Positions 49,934-57,910 are shown, counted from the stretch's first letter. The stretch: 64,000 bases of DNA from Mycobacterium intracellulare ATCC 13950 (GCF_000277125.1 NC_016946.1:2356001-2420000), one strand, 5' to 3'. Notes: generated from the letters alone by a model not told the origin. Made by a program: numbers and translations.

Positions 49934-50578
49934 ATGAGCACACTGCACAAAGTCAAGGCCTATTTCGGTATGGCCCCAATGGACGACTACGAGGACGAGT
50001 ATTACGATGACCGCGCGCCGTCCCGCGGTTTCCCGCGCCCCCGATTTGATGACGGCTACGGCCGCTACGACGGCGACGACTACGAGGACCCGCGTCGCGA
50101 GCCCGCCGACTACCCGCCGCCCGCCGGCTACCGCGGCGGCTACGCCGACGAACCCCGCTACGGCTCCGTGCACCCCCGCGAATTCGACCGGGCCGAGCGG
50201 GGCGGGCCGCGCTTCGGCTCGTGGTTGCGCAACTCCACCCGCGGCGCGCTGGCGATGGACCCCCGCCGGATGGCGATGATGTTCGAAGAGGGCCACCCGC
50301 TGTCGAAGATCACCACGCTGCGGCCCAAGGACTACAGCGAGGCCCGCACCATCGGCGAGCGCTTCCGCGACGGCACCCCGGTCATCATGGACCTGGTGTC
50401 GATGGACAACGCCGACGCCAAGCGGCTCGTCGACTTCGCGGCCGGCCTGGCCTTCGCGCTGCGCGGTTCCTTCGACAAGGTGGCGACCAAGGTGTTCCTG
50501 TTGTCGCCCGCCGACGTCGACGTGTCCCCGGAGGAGCGTCGCCGGATCGCCGAAACCGGTTTCTACGCTTACCAATAG
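49934..50578 (+). CDS. sepF: Cell division protein SepF
   Basis: A Z-ring membrane anchor of 214 aa. It begins with the amphipathic membrane-binding helix [15 protein letters not shown]. An acidic, Tyr/Arg/Pro-rich linker follows (about 17-100), then the DUF552 core with [23 protein letters not shown] and the FtsZ-tail-binding dimer region. In mycobacteria it replaces FtsA as the FtsZ partner. ATG 49934 has AGAAGGG upstream. Confidence 0.95.
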   Translation: MSTLHKVKAYFGMAPMDDYEDEYYDDRAPSRGFPRPRFDDGYGRYDGDDYEDPRREPADYPPPAGYRGGYADEPRYGSVHPREFDRAERGGPRFGSWLRNSTRGALAMDPRRMAMMFEEGHPLSKITTLRPKDYSEARTIGERFRDGTPVIMDLVSMDNADAKRLVDFAAGLAFALRGSFDKVATKVFLLSPADVDVSPEERRRIAETGFYAYQ

Positions 50579-50743
50579 GCGCACCCGCCGCGCTCGGCAG
50601 CGAGAGCTGACCGCACCCTCGAACGGTTGAACGAGTCCCGAGACCACGTGAGGTGGGGCCGCTGACCCGGAGTCGGTAGGCTGGCAGGCGCCGCGCACGT
50701 CCGCGGCGCTTGGCATCTCATCGATAAGGTCGGGGCACTTCAG

Positions 50744-51034
50744 TTGGTGTTGTTCTTTCAGATCCTTGGGTTTGCGCTGTTCATCTTCTGGCTGCTGCTC
50801 ATCGCTCGGGTCGTCGTTGAGTTCATCCGCTCGTTCAGCCGGGACTGGCATCCCACCGGGATCACCGTGGTGGTGCTGGAGATCATCATGTCGATCACCG
50901 ATCCGCCGGTGAAACTGCTGCGCCGGCTGATCCCCCAACTCACCATCGGAGCGGTCCGCTTCGACCTGTCGATCATGGTGCTGTTACTGGTCGCGTTCAT
51001 CGGGATGCAGCTGGCGTTCGGCGCCGCGGCGTGA
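50744..51034 (+). CDS. YggT-family membrane protein
   Basis: A 96-aa protein with two membrane helices separated by a loop holding the family sequence DPPVKLLRRLIPQLTIGAV. Its length equals M. tuberculosis Rv2146c, which fixes the start at TTG 50744. The function is unclear; conserved position between sepF and divIVA-type genes suggests a role in division or growth. It lies 165 bp after sepF. Confidence 0.88.
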   Translation: MVLFFQILGFALFIFWLLLIARVVVEFIRSFSRDWHPTGITVVVLEIIMSITDPPVKLLRRLIPQLTIGAVRFDLSIMVLLLVAFIGMQLAFGAAA

Positions 51035-51089
51035 CCCCGTTCCGGCCCGCCGCCTGAGGCCCCGGCGCCGCCCCCGGAGACGGTTCGGA

Positions 51090-51298
51090 CACGTTTTAGC
51101 GTCGGTTTGGTTCCCGCGATTTAAAATTTCTAAGGTTTCGGATTTTATTGGCCTCAATGTTTGAAATTGGCTCTTATTTATTGGGCTAATCAGCAACCGT
51201 CGCGCCTGGTGTGACAGGATGGACGGCAGTTGCACCACGGCTACCACTGCGTTCTACACTTTCCAGAACGTTCGACAGGAACTTGAGGGGACGAAACA
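51090..51298 (+). promoter_or_regulatory. AT-rich promoter region of wag31
   Basis: The stretch 51115-51195 is strikingly AT-rich against a surrounding of about 70% GC. TTGAAA at 51161-51166 and GCTAAT at 51185-51190 (18-bp gap) form a plausible promoter, giving a leader of about 100 nt. The ribosome site GAGGGGACGA is next to the ATG. A strong, separately controlled promoter for wag31 is inferred. Confidence 0.5.
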
Positions 51299-52096
51299 AT
51301 GCCGCTTACACCAGCCGACGTCCACAATGTGGCGTTCAGTAAGCCACCGATCGGCAAGCGGGGCTACAACGAAGACGAGGTGGATGCCTTCCTCGATCTG
51401 GTGGAAGCCGAGCTGACGCGACTCATCGAAGAGAACAGCGATCTGCGCCAACGGATTGAAGAGCTCGACCAGGAGCTGGCCTCCGGCGGCGGGGCCGCCG
51501 CCCCGGCCGCGGCCGCCGCGCCCACGCAGGCCATTCCGGTCCGCGAGCCCGAGCCCGAGCCCGTCAAGGCCGCGGCTGCGCCGGCCGCCGCGGTCAACAA
51601 CGAGGAACAGGCCATGAAGGCCGCTCGGGTGCTGAGCCTGGCCCAGGACACCGCCGACCGGCTCACCAGCACCGCGCAGGCCGAGTCGGAGAAGATGCTG
51701 TCCGACGCCCGCGCCAACGCCGACCAGATCCTCAGCGAGGCCCGCAGCACCGCCGAGACCACGGTCGCCGAGGCCCGGCAGCGCGCCGACGCGATGTTGG
51801 CGGACGCGCAGACCCGCTCGGAGACCCAGTTGCGCCAGGCCCAGGAGAAGGCCGACGCCCTGCAGGCCGACGCCGAACGCAAGCATTCCGAGATCATGGG
51901 CACCATCAACCAGCAGCGCACGGTCCTGGAGGGTCGCCTCGAACAGCTCCGCACCTTCGAGCGCGAATACCGGACCCGGCTCAAGACCTACCTGGAGTCT
52001 CAGCTCGAGGAACTCGGCCAGCGCGGGTCGGCGGCCCCCGTGGACTCCAGCGCCGATGCCGGCGGGTTCGACCAATTCAACCGGGGCAACAACTAG
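51299..52096 (+). CDS. wag31: Polar growth scaffold Wag31 (DivIVA)
   Basis: A DivIVA coiled-coil protein of 265 aa that marks the cell poles and organises tip growth. The N-terminal domain carries [37 protein letters not shown] sequence with the membrane-inserting loop. An Ala/Pro-rich linker (about 65-100) and a long C-terminal coiled coil with repeated Glu/Ala/Lys follow. In M. tuberculosis PknA phosphorylates Thr73 in the linker. Independent promoter probable. Confidence 0.96.
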   Translation: MPLTPADVHNVAFSKPPIGKRGYNEDEVDAFLDLVEAELTRLIEENSDLRQRIEELDQELASGGGAAAPAAAAAPTQAIPVREPEPEPVKAAAAPAAAVNNEEQAMKAARVLSLAQDTADRLTSTAQAESEKMLSDARANADQILSEARSTAETTVAEARQRADAMLADAQTRSETQLRQAQEKADALQADAERKHSEIMGTINQQRTVLEGRLEQLRTFEREYRTRLKTYLESQLEELGQRGSAAPVDSSADAGGFDQFNRGNN

Positions 52097-52188
52097 CGTT
52101 TTCAGCTGTGCCGGACGCTCGCCGAGCTCGGGGTTGGCACACTAGGTCCTGAACACCGCAGTCCCGCTCGTCGCCTGGAGGATGCCCG

Positions 52189-52527
52189 ATGCTCGTCATT
52201 GCGCTGGTATTGGCCCTGATCGGGCTCGTCGCGTTGGTGTTCGCCGTCGTCACGAGCAACGAGCTGGTCGCCTGGCTGTGCATCGCCGCCAGCGTGGTGG
52301 GTGTGGTCCTGTTGATCCTCGACGCCTTGCGCGAGCGCCAGCACCGCGAGCCCGGTGGTGCCGAAGACCAGGATGCGGGTGAGGCCCGTCCCGACGAGGA
52401 CGACTACGTGGACTATCCCGAGGAGGCTTCCGCCGAGGGCGAAGCGGAGGCGGTCACCGACGGGCCCGAGCCGACGGGGGAATCCAGCGTCGCGGCCGAG
52501 GGCCGCGGCGACGAGTCCGCCAAGTAA
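52189..52527 (+). CDS. Small membrane protein (Rv2144c-like)
   Basis: A 112-aa protein with two close membrane helices (about residues 1-18 and 23-42) and a long acidic, Glu/Ala-rich cytoplasmic tail. Function unknown. ATG 52189 has GGAGG at 8 bp. It follows wag31 and is convergent with the phosphoribosyltransferase gene, separated by 3 bp. Confidence 0.85.
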   Translation: MLVIALVLALIGLVALVFAVVTSNELVAWLCIAASVVGVVLLILDALRERQHREPGGAEDQDAGEARPDEDDYVDYPEEASAEGEAEAVTDGPEPTGESSVAAEGRGDESAK

Positions 52528-52530
52528 CGC

Positions 52531-53205
52531 TCAGGCCGTCGGCGTGGCGAGCAGTTCGCGCACCTCGTCGTCGCTGACCTGATGAAAATCGTCGTAGACC
52601 TGCCCGACGGCTTCGAATCCGGGCGGCATCGTCGCGCACACCACGTCATCGGCCTCCCGCGCCAGGTCGCGGCAGGCGGACTCCGGCCCCACCGGGACCG
52701 CGACGGTGATTGATTCCGGCCCCGCGGCGCGCACCGCTCGCACGGCGGCCAACATGCTGGCGCCGGTGGCGATCCCGTCGTCGGCCAGGATCACGACCCG
52801 GTCGCGCGGGTCGGCGATCGGCCGGCCGCCCCGGTAGGCGTGCTCGCGCCGGAGCAGTTCGGTGGTCTCGCTGTCGATCACCTCGCGCACCTGCTCATCG
52901 GTGACGCGCAAGCTGGCCACGACGTCGTCGTTCATCACCAGGCCGCCACCGCTGGCCAGGGCGCCCATCGCCAGCTCCGACCAGTTCGGCACCCCGAGCT
53001 TGCGCACCAGGAACACGTCCAAGGGGGCGCCCAGGGCCGCGGCGATCTCCCAGGCCACCGGCACGCCGCCGCGCGCCAGCCCGAACACCAGCACGTCGCG
53101 CCCACGGTAGGACGTCAGTTCCTCGGCCAGCGCGCGACCGGCCTCGCGGCGGTCACGGAAGTTGCGCGTCGCCGTTCGCCGGAGAAAGCCGTTCGGTCGA
53201 TTCAT
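52531..53205 (-). CDS. Phosphoribosyltransferase-family protein (Rv2143-like)
   Basis: A 224-aa type I PRTase-like protein. The PRPP motif is [15 protein letters not shown], and [14 protein letters not shown] forms the first loop. The substrate is not known. The protein is shorter than the M. tuberculosis one as I recall it (about 352 aa), which may carry an additional domain. ATG 53205. It marks the end of the region syntenic with M. tuberculosis. Confidence 0.85.
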   Translation of the reverse strand: MNRPNGFLRRTATRNFRDRREAGRALAEELTSYRGRDVLVFGLARGGVPVAWEIAAALGAPLDVFLVRKLGVPNWSELAMGALASGGGLVMNDDVVASLRVTDEQVREVIDSETTELLRREHAYRGGRPIADPRDRVVILADDGIATGASMLAAVRAVRAAGPESITVAVPVGPESACRDLAREADDVVCATMPPGFEAVGQVYDDFHQVSDDEVRELLATPTA

Positions 53206-53320
53206 GGGTCGCCTACCAGCCTACGTGTGAATGCCCAGGCGCGAAGTGTGTGCTCGGTTGGATTGCCGGCGCAGGCCCAATACGGTTGCGCGGGAAGGTG
53301 ATTGGGTGTGTGCGACCGTA

Positions 53321-53407
53321 GCAGCGTAGGTGTGTTCGCGGCTTCGCCGCTCAACACGCTCAGGTGGGCCGCAGCGTAGGTGTGTTCGCGGCTTCGCCGC
53401 TCAACAC
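53321..53407. repeat. Pair of 37-bp direct repeats, each a hairpin
   Basis: Identical 37-nt units start at 53321 and 53371, a 50-bp period. Each contains GTGTTCGCGGC-TTC-GCCGCTCAACAC, an imperfect dyad that could form a stem-loop. They lie in the 507-bp gene-free stretch 53206-53712. They may be bidirectional terminator-like or REP-like elements; no T-run is present. Confidence 0.75.
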
Positions 53408-53662
53408 ACTCCATCGGCTCGGAAATGAATGCGAGCATTCATTTCGCTCGCCTCAGTCGTGTGTCCGAGGGGGGACTTGGCCACGTGCGACACGAGTTGA
53501 GGTCTTTGAGTTGAGTCGTTGACCCGGTCAAATGCCGTCCCGCGGTTGACCGCACGCTGGAGCTGGCGGAAGGGGGTGTGACACGCCGACGACGTAAAGG
53601 GCGGCGGTTGCTCGCACGTTCGTTCGCCGTGTGAGCCGCCGATCGGGGCACTGCCAGGTCTG

Positions 53663-53709
53663 TGGACTGTGGTTATATGCACAACTATATTGGTATCGCT
53701 ATAGTTGTG
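53663..53709 (+). promoter_or_regulatory. Promoter with overlapping inverted repeat before the HTH-nucleotidyltransferase module
   Basis: A possible promoter is TGGACT (53663-53668), 17 bp, TATATT (53686-53691). A perfect inverted repeat CACAACTATA-N10-TATAGTTGTG (53680-53709) covers the -10 and start site and ends 3 bp before the ATG at 53713. This is the classic layout for an autorepressor. TATAGT at 53700-53705 could instead drive a leaderless transcript. Confidence 0.65.
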
Positions 53710-53712
53710 TGA

Positions 53713-54438
53713 ATGTCGGATATGGTCACCGCGGCCCAAGCCGCGGAGCGCCTAGGCGTGAACCCGTCCAGGGTACGCGCTCTGATCGCTGCTGGAGCAT
53801 TGACCGCCACCCGGGCTGGTAGTCAGTGGCTCGTCGATGTCGACAGTCTCGATCGCCAGTACGAGTTGACGGTCGCGGGGGCGACTGGACGTCCGTTCGC
53901 GCCGCGTATCGCGTGGGCGGCGGCCGCTCTGTGCGACAGTAGGCGAGATGGGCTGGGTTCGAACGAACGGACCCGGTTGCGGCATCGCCTAGCGGGTGTC
54001 GACGTTGAGGGTAGAAACACCTGCGCGCAGGTTCAGCGGTGGTTGGCGCGGCGTGCGCTGTCGGTGTGTCGCTACAGGATTGGTGAACGCGATATCGCGG
54101 AGCTGCTCGGCGCTGATGGTGTCTTGGCCACCGGGATCAGCGCCGTCGAGGCCTACGATCTCGGGCTGGGTAGCGGCGGTTTCGCCGACGCGTATGTGGA
54201 TGAGCGTGTTCATCGCAAGCTCGTGAAGGATTTCATTCTGATCGACAGTGTGCGAGGCAATCTCACGTTGCGGACTACGGGTTCCCGGTTGTCCGATGCG
54301 GTGTTTGAGAACAAGGTGGCGCCGCGGCTAATCGCCGGCGTCGATCTCGCAGAAGACACCGACACGCGCACCCGGGCGGCCGGCTGTGCCCTCGTGAGCC
54401 ACGCACTGCGCGCCGTGCACGCGCCACGTAAAGGGTGA
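53713..54438 (+). CDS. Excisionase-type helix-turn-helix protein, probable antitoxin/autoregulator
   Basis: A 241-aa protein. The N-terminus is a MerR/excisionase-type HTH (residues about 5-45: TAAQAAERLGVNPSRVRALIAAGAL, then GSQWLVDVDSLDR). About 190 residues follow that I do not recognise. The GTGA overlap with the next gene and the dyad at its promoter suggest the first gene of a toxin-antitoxin operon, by analogy with AbiEi/MenA antitoxins. However, the DNA-binding domain is of a different class. Codon GC is lower than that of neighbours, suggesting horizontal acquisition. Confidence 0.75.
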   Translation: MSDMVTAAQAAERLGVNPSRVRALIAAGALTATRAGSQWLVDVDSLDRQYELTVAGATGRPFAPRIAWAAAALCDSRRDGLGSNERTRLRHRLAGVDVEGRNTCAQVQRWLARRALSVCRYRIGERDIAELLGADGVLATGISAVEAYDLGLGSGGFADAYVDERVHRKLVKDFILIDSVRGNLTLRTTGSRLSDAVFENKVAPRLIAGVDLAEDTDTRTRAAGCALVSHALRAVHAPRKG

Positions 54439-55511
54439 ATTTGGTGGGGAACACGATCGGCATATGCAACGCGACTGCGGTGGCGGCCTTGGCTGCTATC
54501 ACAGGCCAAACGGTGGACGGTGCTACCGAAATGTTTTGCGGGATTGTCGAATCCGCGCCCGACCATACCGTGGCCGGCCGTGGGGACATCGACCGTGCGG
54601 TGAACCGGCTCTGCACTCGTGTTGGGTTGGCGCCCGCCTTGGACAAGGCTGAGCGAGACCGGCATATCGGTGCGCTGCGCGGGCTGGCCGCCGACGATGT
54701 GGCGGCTCTTAGCTACGGCGATCTGCAAGCTTGGGACGCGATCCTGCGTGGCGTCCCGGAGAGAATTCCGACCGTTGACCGTGAACAGGTGCTGCTGCCC
54801 GACATGCCCTTGCACCAGGCGGCGATGTGGTCGACACTGCTGGATTTTGAGGAGACCGATCCGCCACCGTGGGTCCTTGTGGGCGGCCAGATGACAGCGC
54901 TGCACCTGGCCGAACATGGCATTACCGTGCACCGGCCCACCGACGACGGGGATGTCATCGTCGGGGTATGGACCTTCCGTGATGCCTTGCGCACGACAGC
55001 GCTCTACCTGACGGGCAAAGGATTCGATGAAGCAAAGACTGGCGACGGCTACGGGTATCGGTTCACCCGTGGCAAGACTGCTATCGACGTGATGCTGCCT
55101 GAGGGCCTCGATCGCCAAGACCGTTACCCGACAACGGCATCAGGACGCCCCGGTCTGTCGGCCGACGGCGGCAACCAGGCGCTCACACGGGCCGAACGGT
55201 TGCCGGTGAACATCGGTGGGCGGGTCGGCCATGTCCGCCGTCCAACTTTGCTGGGCGCCCTGGTCGCGAAAGCCCACGCGCGGATGGTGGATAGTCGCGA
55301 TCCCGAACGACACGCGCAGGACCTGATTGCGCTGGCCGGATTGGCGCTGTTTGATCCGCGAGCGGTGATTAGCCAGGCGCGCCCCGATGACCGCCGCGCA
55401 GTCCGACGTGTGTTGCGTGACCTTCCCGCCGGTCATCGCCTGTTGCGTGCGGCTGAGGATCCTGAAGCGGTCCATGAGTTCCTGAAACGTCTGGCCGAGC
55501 CGACTGGATAG
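54435..55511 (+). CDS. Nucleotidyltransferase-like protein, probable toxin (AbiEii/MenT-like)
   Basis: A 358-aa protein. Residues about 146-175 read WVLVGGQMTALHLAEHG then HRPTDDGDV, which resembles the minimal nucleotidyltransferase core (G-G and D-x-D) of AbiEii and related toxins. The C-terminal part is helical, with a KAHARM...RDPERHAQDL segment as in that family. The GTG start overlaps the upstream stop (GTGA). The first 120 residues are unlike typical family members, and an internal ATG at 54804 would give only the recognisable core. The gene ends next to an IS110-family remnant. Confidence 0.7.
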   Translation: MNLVGNTIGICNATAVAALAAITGQTVDGATEMFCGIVESAPDHTVAGRGDIDRAVNRLCTRVGLAPALDKAERDRHIGALRGLAADDVAALSYGDLQAWDAILRGVPERIPTVDREQVLLPDMPLHQAAMWSTLLDFEETDPPPWVLVGGQMTALHLAEHGITVHRPTDDGDVIVGVWTFRDALRTTALYLTGKGFDEAKTGDGYGYRFTRGKTAIDVMLPEGLDRQDRYPTTASGRPGLSADGGNQALTRAERLPVNIGGRVGHVRRPTLLGALVAKAHARMVDSRDPERHAQDLIALAGLALFDPRAVISQARPDDRRAVRRVLRDLPAGHRLLRAAEDPEAVHEFLKRLAEPTG

Positions 55512-55539
55512 ACCTCGCGTACGGGTCCGCGGGCCAGCG

Positions 55540-55820
55540 AATGCTGTGTAGCGGACAGAATGATTCGTCGCCCTTCTCGATCCGGATGGTGATCTCGTTA
55601 ATCGCTGCCGTGTGCTGGTCGACCAAATCCAGGTGACCCGGGCCGAGAACCCATGATGTTCGGTGAACCGACCGGTCAACGCTTCGGTCAATGCCGGGAT
55701 CTAGGAGCGCAGCCGGCGTTTGGCCAGATCGGCCAGTGTGCGGGGTCGTTGTTCCCGACGATCAACGACTCCAGCATGGCGCGTCCCGAGACGCCGAGGA
55801 TGTTGGAGGCAACTGCCGAT
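55540..55820 (-). pseudogene. Decayed IS110-family transposase fragment
   Basis: Translations of three minus-strand frames join into one IS110-like stretch. 55816-55742 gives AVASNILGVSGRAMLESLI. 55742-55704 gives RTLADLAKRRLRS. 55700-55625 gives IPALTEALTGRFTEHHGF. 55626-55543 gives MVDQHTAAINEITIRIE. These are recognisable middle segments of IS110-family transposases. At least two or three frameshifts and the loss of both ends show it is dead. No IS ends were found. Confidence 0.75.
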
Positions 55821-55850
55821 CCTTGGGTACCACCGGCAGATTTTGGGCAC

Positions 55851-55893
55851 AAAAAAGCCTCGCGTGTCGAACTCGACGTTCGACCTACGAGGC
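55851..55893 (-). terminator. Intrinsic terminator on the minus strand
   Basis: Read on the minus strand, a long stem (GCCTCG/CGAGGC plus GTCGAAC/GTTCGAC, 5-nt loop, small internal loop) is followed directly by six T. It lies about 130 bp downstream of the merR stop and would end that transcript. Stem-plus-U-tract terminators are uncommon in mycobacteria. Confidence 0.75.
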
Positions 55894-55929
55894 ACGAGGT
55901 GTCGCGGCGGGGTTTGGCTCGCACGCGTT

Positions 55930-55959
55930 TTCGGTGTTCGGTATATACCGAACACCGAA
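55930..55959. promoter_or_regulatory. Perfect 30-bp palindrome
   Basis: The half TTCGGTGTTCGGTAT is followed immediately by its exact reverse complement. Each half contains two TTCGGT units, so it looks like nested or tandem operator half-sites, or a recombinase/partition-type site. It lies between merR and the terminator, and no gene start is within 60 bp. Its role is unknown. Confidence 0.7.
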
Positions 55960-56023
55960 CGGTATCTTCAGTGGATGCTTGTCGGTCACGTGTCGCGCGG
56001 GATAGGAGTGAGACGGTGACCCG

Positions 56024-56530
56024 TTATGCCGTTGGGGATTCAATGATGCGGCAGACGGTGGCAGCGCGTCCGCGGCGTTGATCGCTGCGGGCGGTTTGTA
56101 GCGCAGTGGTCAGCGTGGTGCGTAGGGCGCGTAGGTTGGCGATGGCGCGGTCGATGTCGCGAATGTGCTTGTCGAGGAGGGCGGTGACCTGCTCACAGGG
56201 CGCCGTGCCGTGGCGATGCAGGTCGAGGACGTCTTTGATCTCCGACAACGTCAGGCCGAGGGTCCGGGCCCGAAGAATGAACCGCAGGATCGCGATGTCG
56301 TGGTCGCTGAACAGCCGGTAGCCGGCTTGGGTGCGCTCAGCAGGCGGCAGCAGGCCCTTGGCTTCCCAGATCCGGATGGCCTTGGCCGACACGCCAATGG
56401 CCTTGGCGGCGTCACCGATGGTGTGCGTCACTAGGGTCCGTTCACGGACGGCGGCGGCTATCGATGACCCTTCCCAGCTGCGAGGTTCAAGCGTAGCCGT
56501 GCGAGTCCCGGATGCAGGTGCCTCACTCAT
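56024..56530 (-). CDS. MerR-family metal-responsive regulator
   Basis: A 168-aa MerR protein. The winged HTH (about residues 36-105) starts HTIGDAAKAIGVSAKAIRIWEAKGLLPP and contains QAGYRLFSDHDI, and is followed by the dimer helix. The metal-site region has APCEQV, aligning with Cys79 of ZntR or Cys82 of MerR, and ATVCRIIE, aligning with the last loop Cys. The middle Cys (Cys112-117 equivalents) is missing. The start is unsure: ATG 56530 or GTG 56431, which begins the usual core. Its promoter is a MerR-type element, so it probably regulates itself, the DUF732 gene and the ctpV operon. Confidence 0.88.
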   Translation of the reverse strand: MSEAPASGTRTATLEPRSWEGSSIAAAVRERTLVTHTIGDAAKAIGVSAKAIRIWEAKGLLPPAERTQAGYRLFSDHDIAILRFILRARTLGLTLSEIKDVLDLHRHGTAPCEQVTALLDKHIRDIDRAIANLRALRTTLTTALQTARSDQRRGRAATVCRIIESPTA

Positions 56531-56651
56531 TGGTCGTTAGGGGCGCGGTGCCGACGAGTCCGTTTCCCCTTCCTCCTATTCCAGCTGAATTGCAAGAGTG
56601 GTCCGGCGACGCCGCGCTCCGCCGCGAAGGGCAACGTCGACGGTGACTCCA

Positions 56652-56682
56652 ACGGTAGGGCTTGCCCCAGGGGCAAGGTCAA
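56652..56682 (-). promoter_or_regulatory. MerR-type promoter of merR (19-bp spacer, perfect dyad)
   Basis: On the minus strand: TTGACC (56682-56677), a spacer of exactly 19 bp, TACCGT (56657-56652). The spacer overlaps the dyad CTTGCCCC-T-GGGGCAAG, which is a perfect palindrome. The overlong spacer with a central dyad is the hallmark of promoters activated by DNA-distorting MerR proteins; the sequence resembles CueR/ZntR sites. Confidence 0.8.
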
Positions 56683-56702
56683 GGGTACGCCGCGGCAGCC
56701 TC

Positions 56703-57581
56703 TCACGGTGCGAGCCTGACAAAGCCCGGAGGCATGGGTCGCGCCGGCGACGGCTCCACCGGACCGCCACCGGCGTTGCCACCACTGCCTCCGCCGCCGA
56801 TGCCGCCACCGCCGTTGCCACCGCCGCCGGCAGGGCCCCCCGGAGGAGCATCAGCAGGGGGCTCCACCTCTTGCGGTTGCGGCGGCTGCTGCGGTTGCGG
56901 CGGCGATTGTTTTGGTGGCGGCGGTGCGGCTATCGGCGGGGGCGGTGCCAGGATATGCGCCGTCGGGGGCGGTGGCGCCGGAATCTGCGGCGGGTTCGGT
57001 AGGAGGGGATCCCCCGCGGGAACCGCTCCGATCAGTGAGGCGAGCATTGTGCGGCCCGCCGGCATATTGGTCATGTCCAACCCCGGCGGCGTGTCCCGCA
57101 GATCGCTTCCTGAGGTGACTGTGTTATGCGCGTACGCGGCGACCCGGTGCGTCGGTTGCCTCGATCCCTGCGCGCGATTAGCCATGATGGAAGCTATCTT
57201 GCCCCGGTGGTACGGGCAGTAGATCTCCACTGCTGCGGTAATGAATCGGGCCTCGGTGCGCGCGAGGCGGCCGGGAGCGTATAGGCGCTCGGGCGGGTCG
57301 ATGCGATACGCGTTGTTCACCATCTCGTCGACTAAGGCATCCACCGGCATGCCGCCATCGAGTTTGCGACAGACTTTGTGGGCTGTGGCGATGAGGCTCG
57401 GAACGTTCTTGAGGGCGGGGATTTCTGCTTTATCGAGCAGCGCCAGAAACTGGTCGTCCTGGTTTGGGTCGGCCGCTGCTGCGCCGCCGCTCAGAATAGC
57501 GGCGCCGGTTAGCACCACGATGGCGGTGACCAGGGCACCGGCGTGGCTAGTGGTGCCGGTGAACATGGTAGGGGTTTCCAT
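56703..57581 (-). CDS. Secreted DUF732 protein with proline/glycine-rich tail
   Basis: A 292-aa exported protein. A signal peptide ends near GGAAAADP. The DUF732 domain covers about residues 38-125, with its two conserved Cys (AHKVCRKL and EIYCPYH) that probably form a disulfide. A spacer precedes a long tail rich in PPPP, PQ and GGG repeats, suitable for cell-wall association. Function unknown; its promoter and neighbours tie it to the metal response. The merR promoter begins about 20 bp after its stop. Confidence 0.82.
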   Translation of the reverse strand: METPTMFTGTTSHAGALVTAIVVLTGAAILSGGAAAADPNQDDQFLALLDKAEIPALKNVPSLIATAHKVCRKLDGGMPVDALVDEMVNNAYRIDPPERLYAPGRLARTEARFITAAVEIYCPYHRGKIASIMANRAQGSRQPTHRVAAYAHNTVTSGSDLRDTPPGLDMTNMPAGRTMLASLIGAVPAGDPLLPNPPQIPAPPPPTAHILAPPPPIAAPPPPKQSPPQPQQPPQPQEVEPPADAPPGGPAGGGGNGGGGIGGGGSGGNAGGGPVEPSPARPMPPGFVRLAP

Positions 57582-57857
57582 TCTGCTAGGGTTCCCACGG
57601 CGTCGCGGGCGGGCGATACCGTGGTCGGTCTTGTGACGTGAGCCGTTGCGTCGCAGAATGTTTCGCTACGGCGCTGGTGCTCGAAGGATCGGTGTGAAGT
57701 GATGGACTATGTAGCGAATCGATGAATCTGCTTACGGCGTTGGTGGCTGCGCCGCATCAGTGGCCTAGGGGGCCACGAGGCCTAATTACGTTGTCGCTCA
57801 GCTTATGTTCGCCTCCTTCGCGTGACTACGGTGGAGGCATCACCGCCGGTGACTCCA
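57582..57857 (-). other. Long leader of the DUF732 gene
   Basis: About 270 nt lie between the MerR-type promoter and the DUF732 ATG. No conserved small gene could be read. An AAGGAGG near 57815 is not followed by a usable start codon. A short stem TGGCC-N5-GGCCA occurs around 57760. A regulatory leader or a missed small ORF is possible. Confidence 0.35.
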
Positions 57858-57888
57858 ACGGTAGGGATTGCCTCAAGGGCAAGGTCAA
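57858..57888 (-). promoter_or_regulatory. MerR-type promoter reading towards the DUF732 gene
   Basis: On the minus strand: TTGACC (57888-57883), 19 bp, TACCGT (57863-57858), with an imperfect dyad (CTTGCCCTTGAGGCAAT). The same 19-nt block including the -10 (ACTCCAACGGTAGGG on the plus strand) is shared with the merR promoter, so one copy probably arose by duplication. Confidence 0.78.
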
Positions 57889-57910
57889 GGCGCAGTGCCG
57901 TAATTCTTTG

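Noticed and set aside
53321..53407. CRISPR array
   Set aside because: Only two repeats with a 13-bp gap, no spacer series and no cas genes.
56576..56851. Small minus-strand frame between the DUF732 gene and merR
   Set aside because: It runs through the merR promoter and the 3' end of the DUF732 gene in another frame; Arg/Ala-rich shadow.
57582..57857. A hidden metallothionein (MymT-like) gene in the DUF732 leader
   Set aside because: I read all three minus-strand frames here; none gives a Cys-rich peptide, only frames of 4-16 codons.
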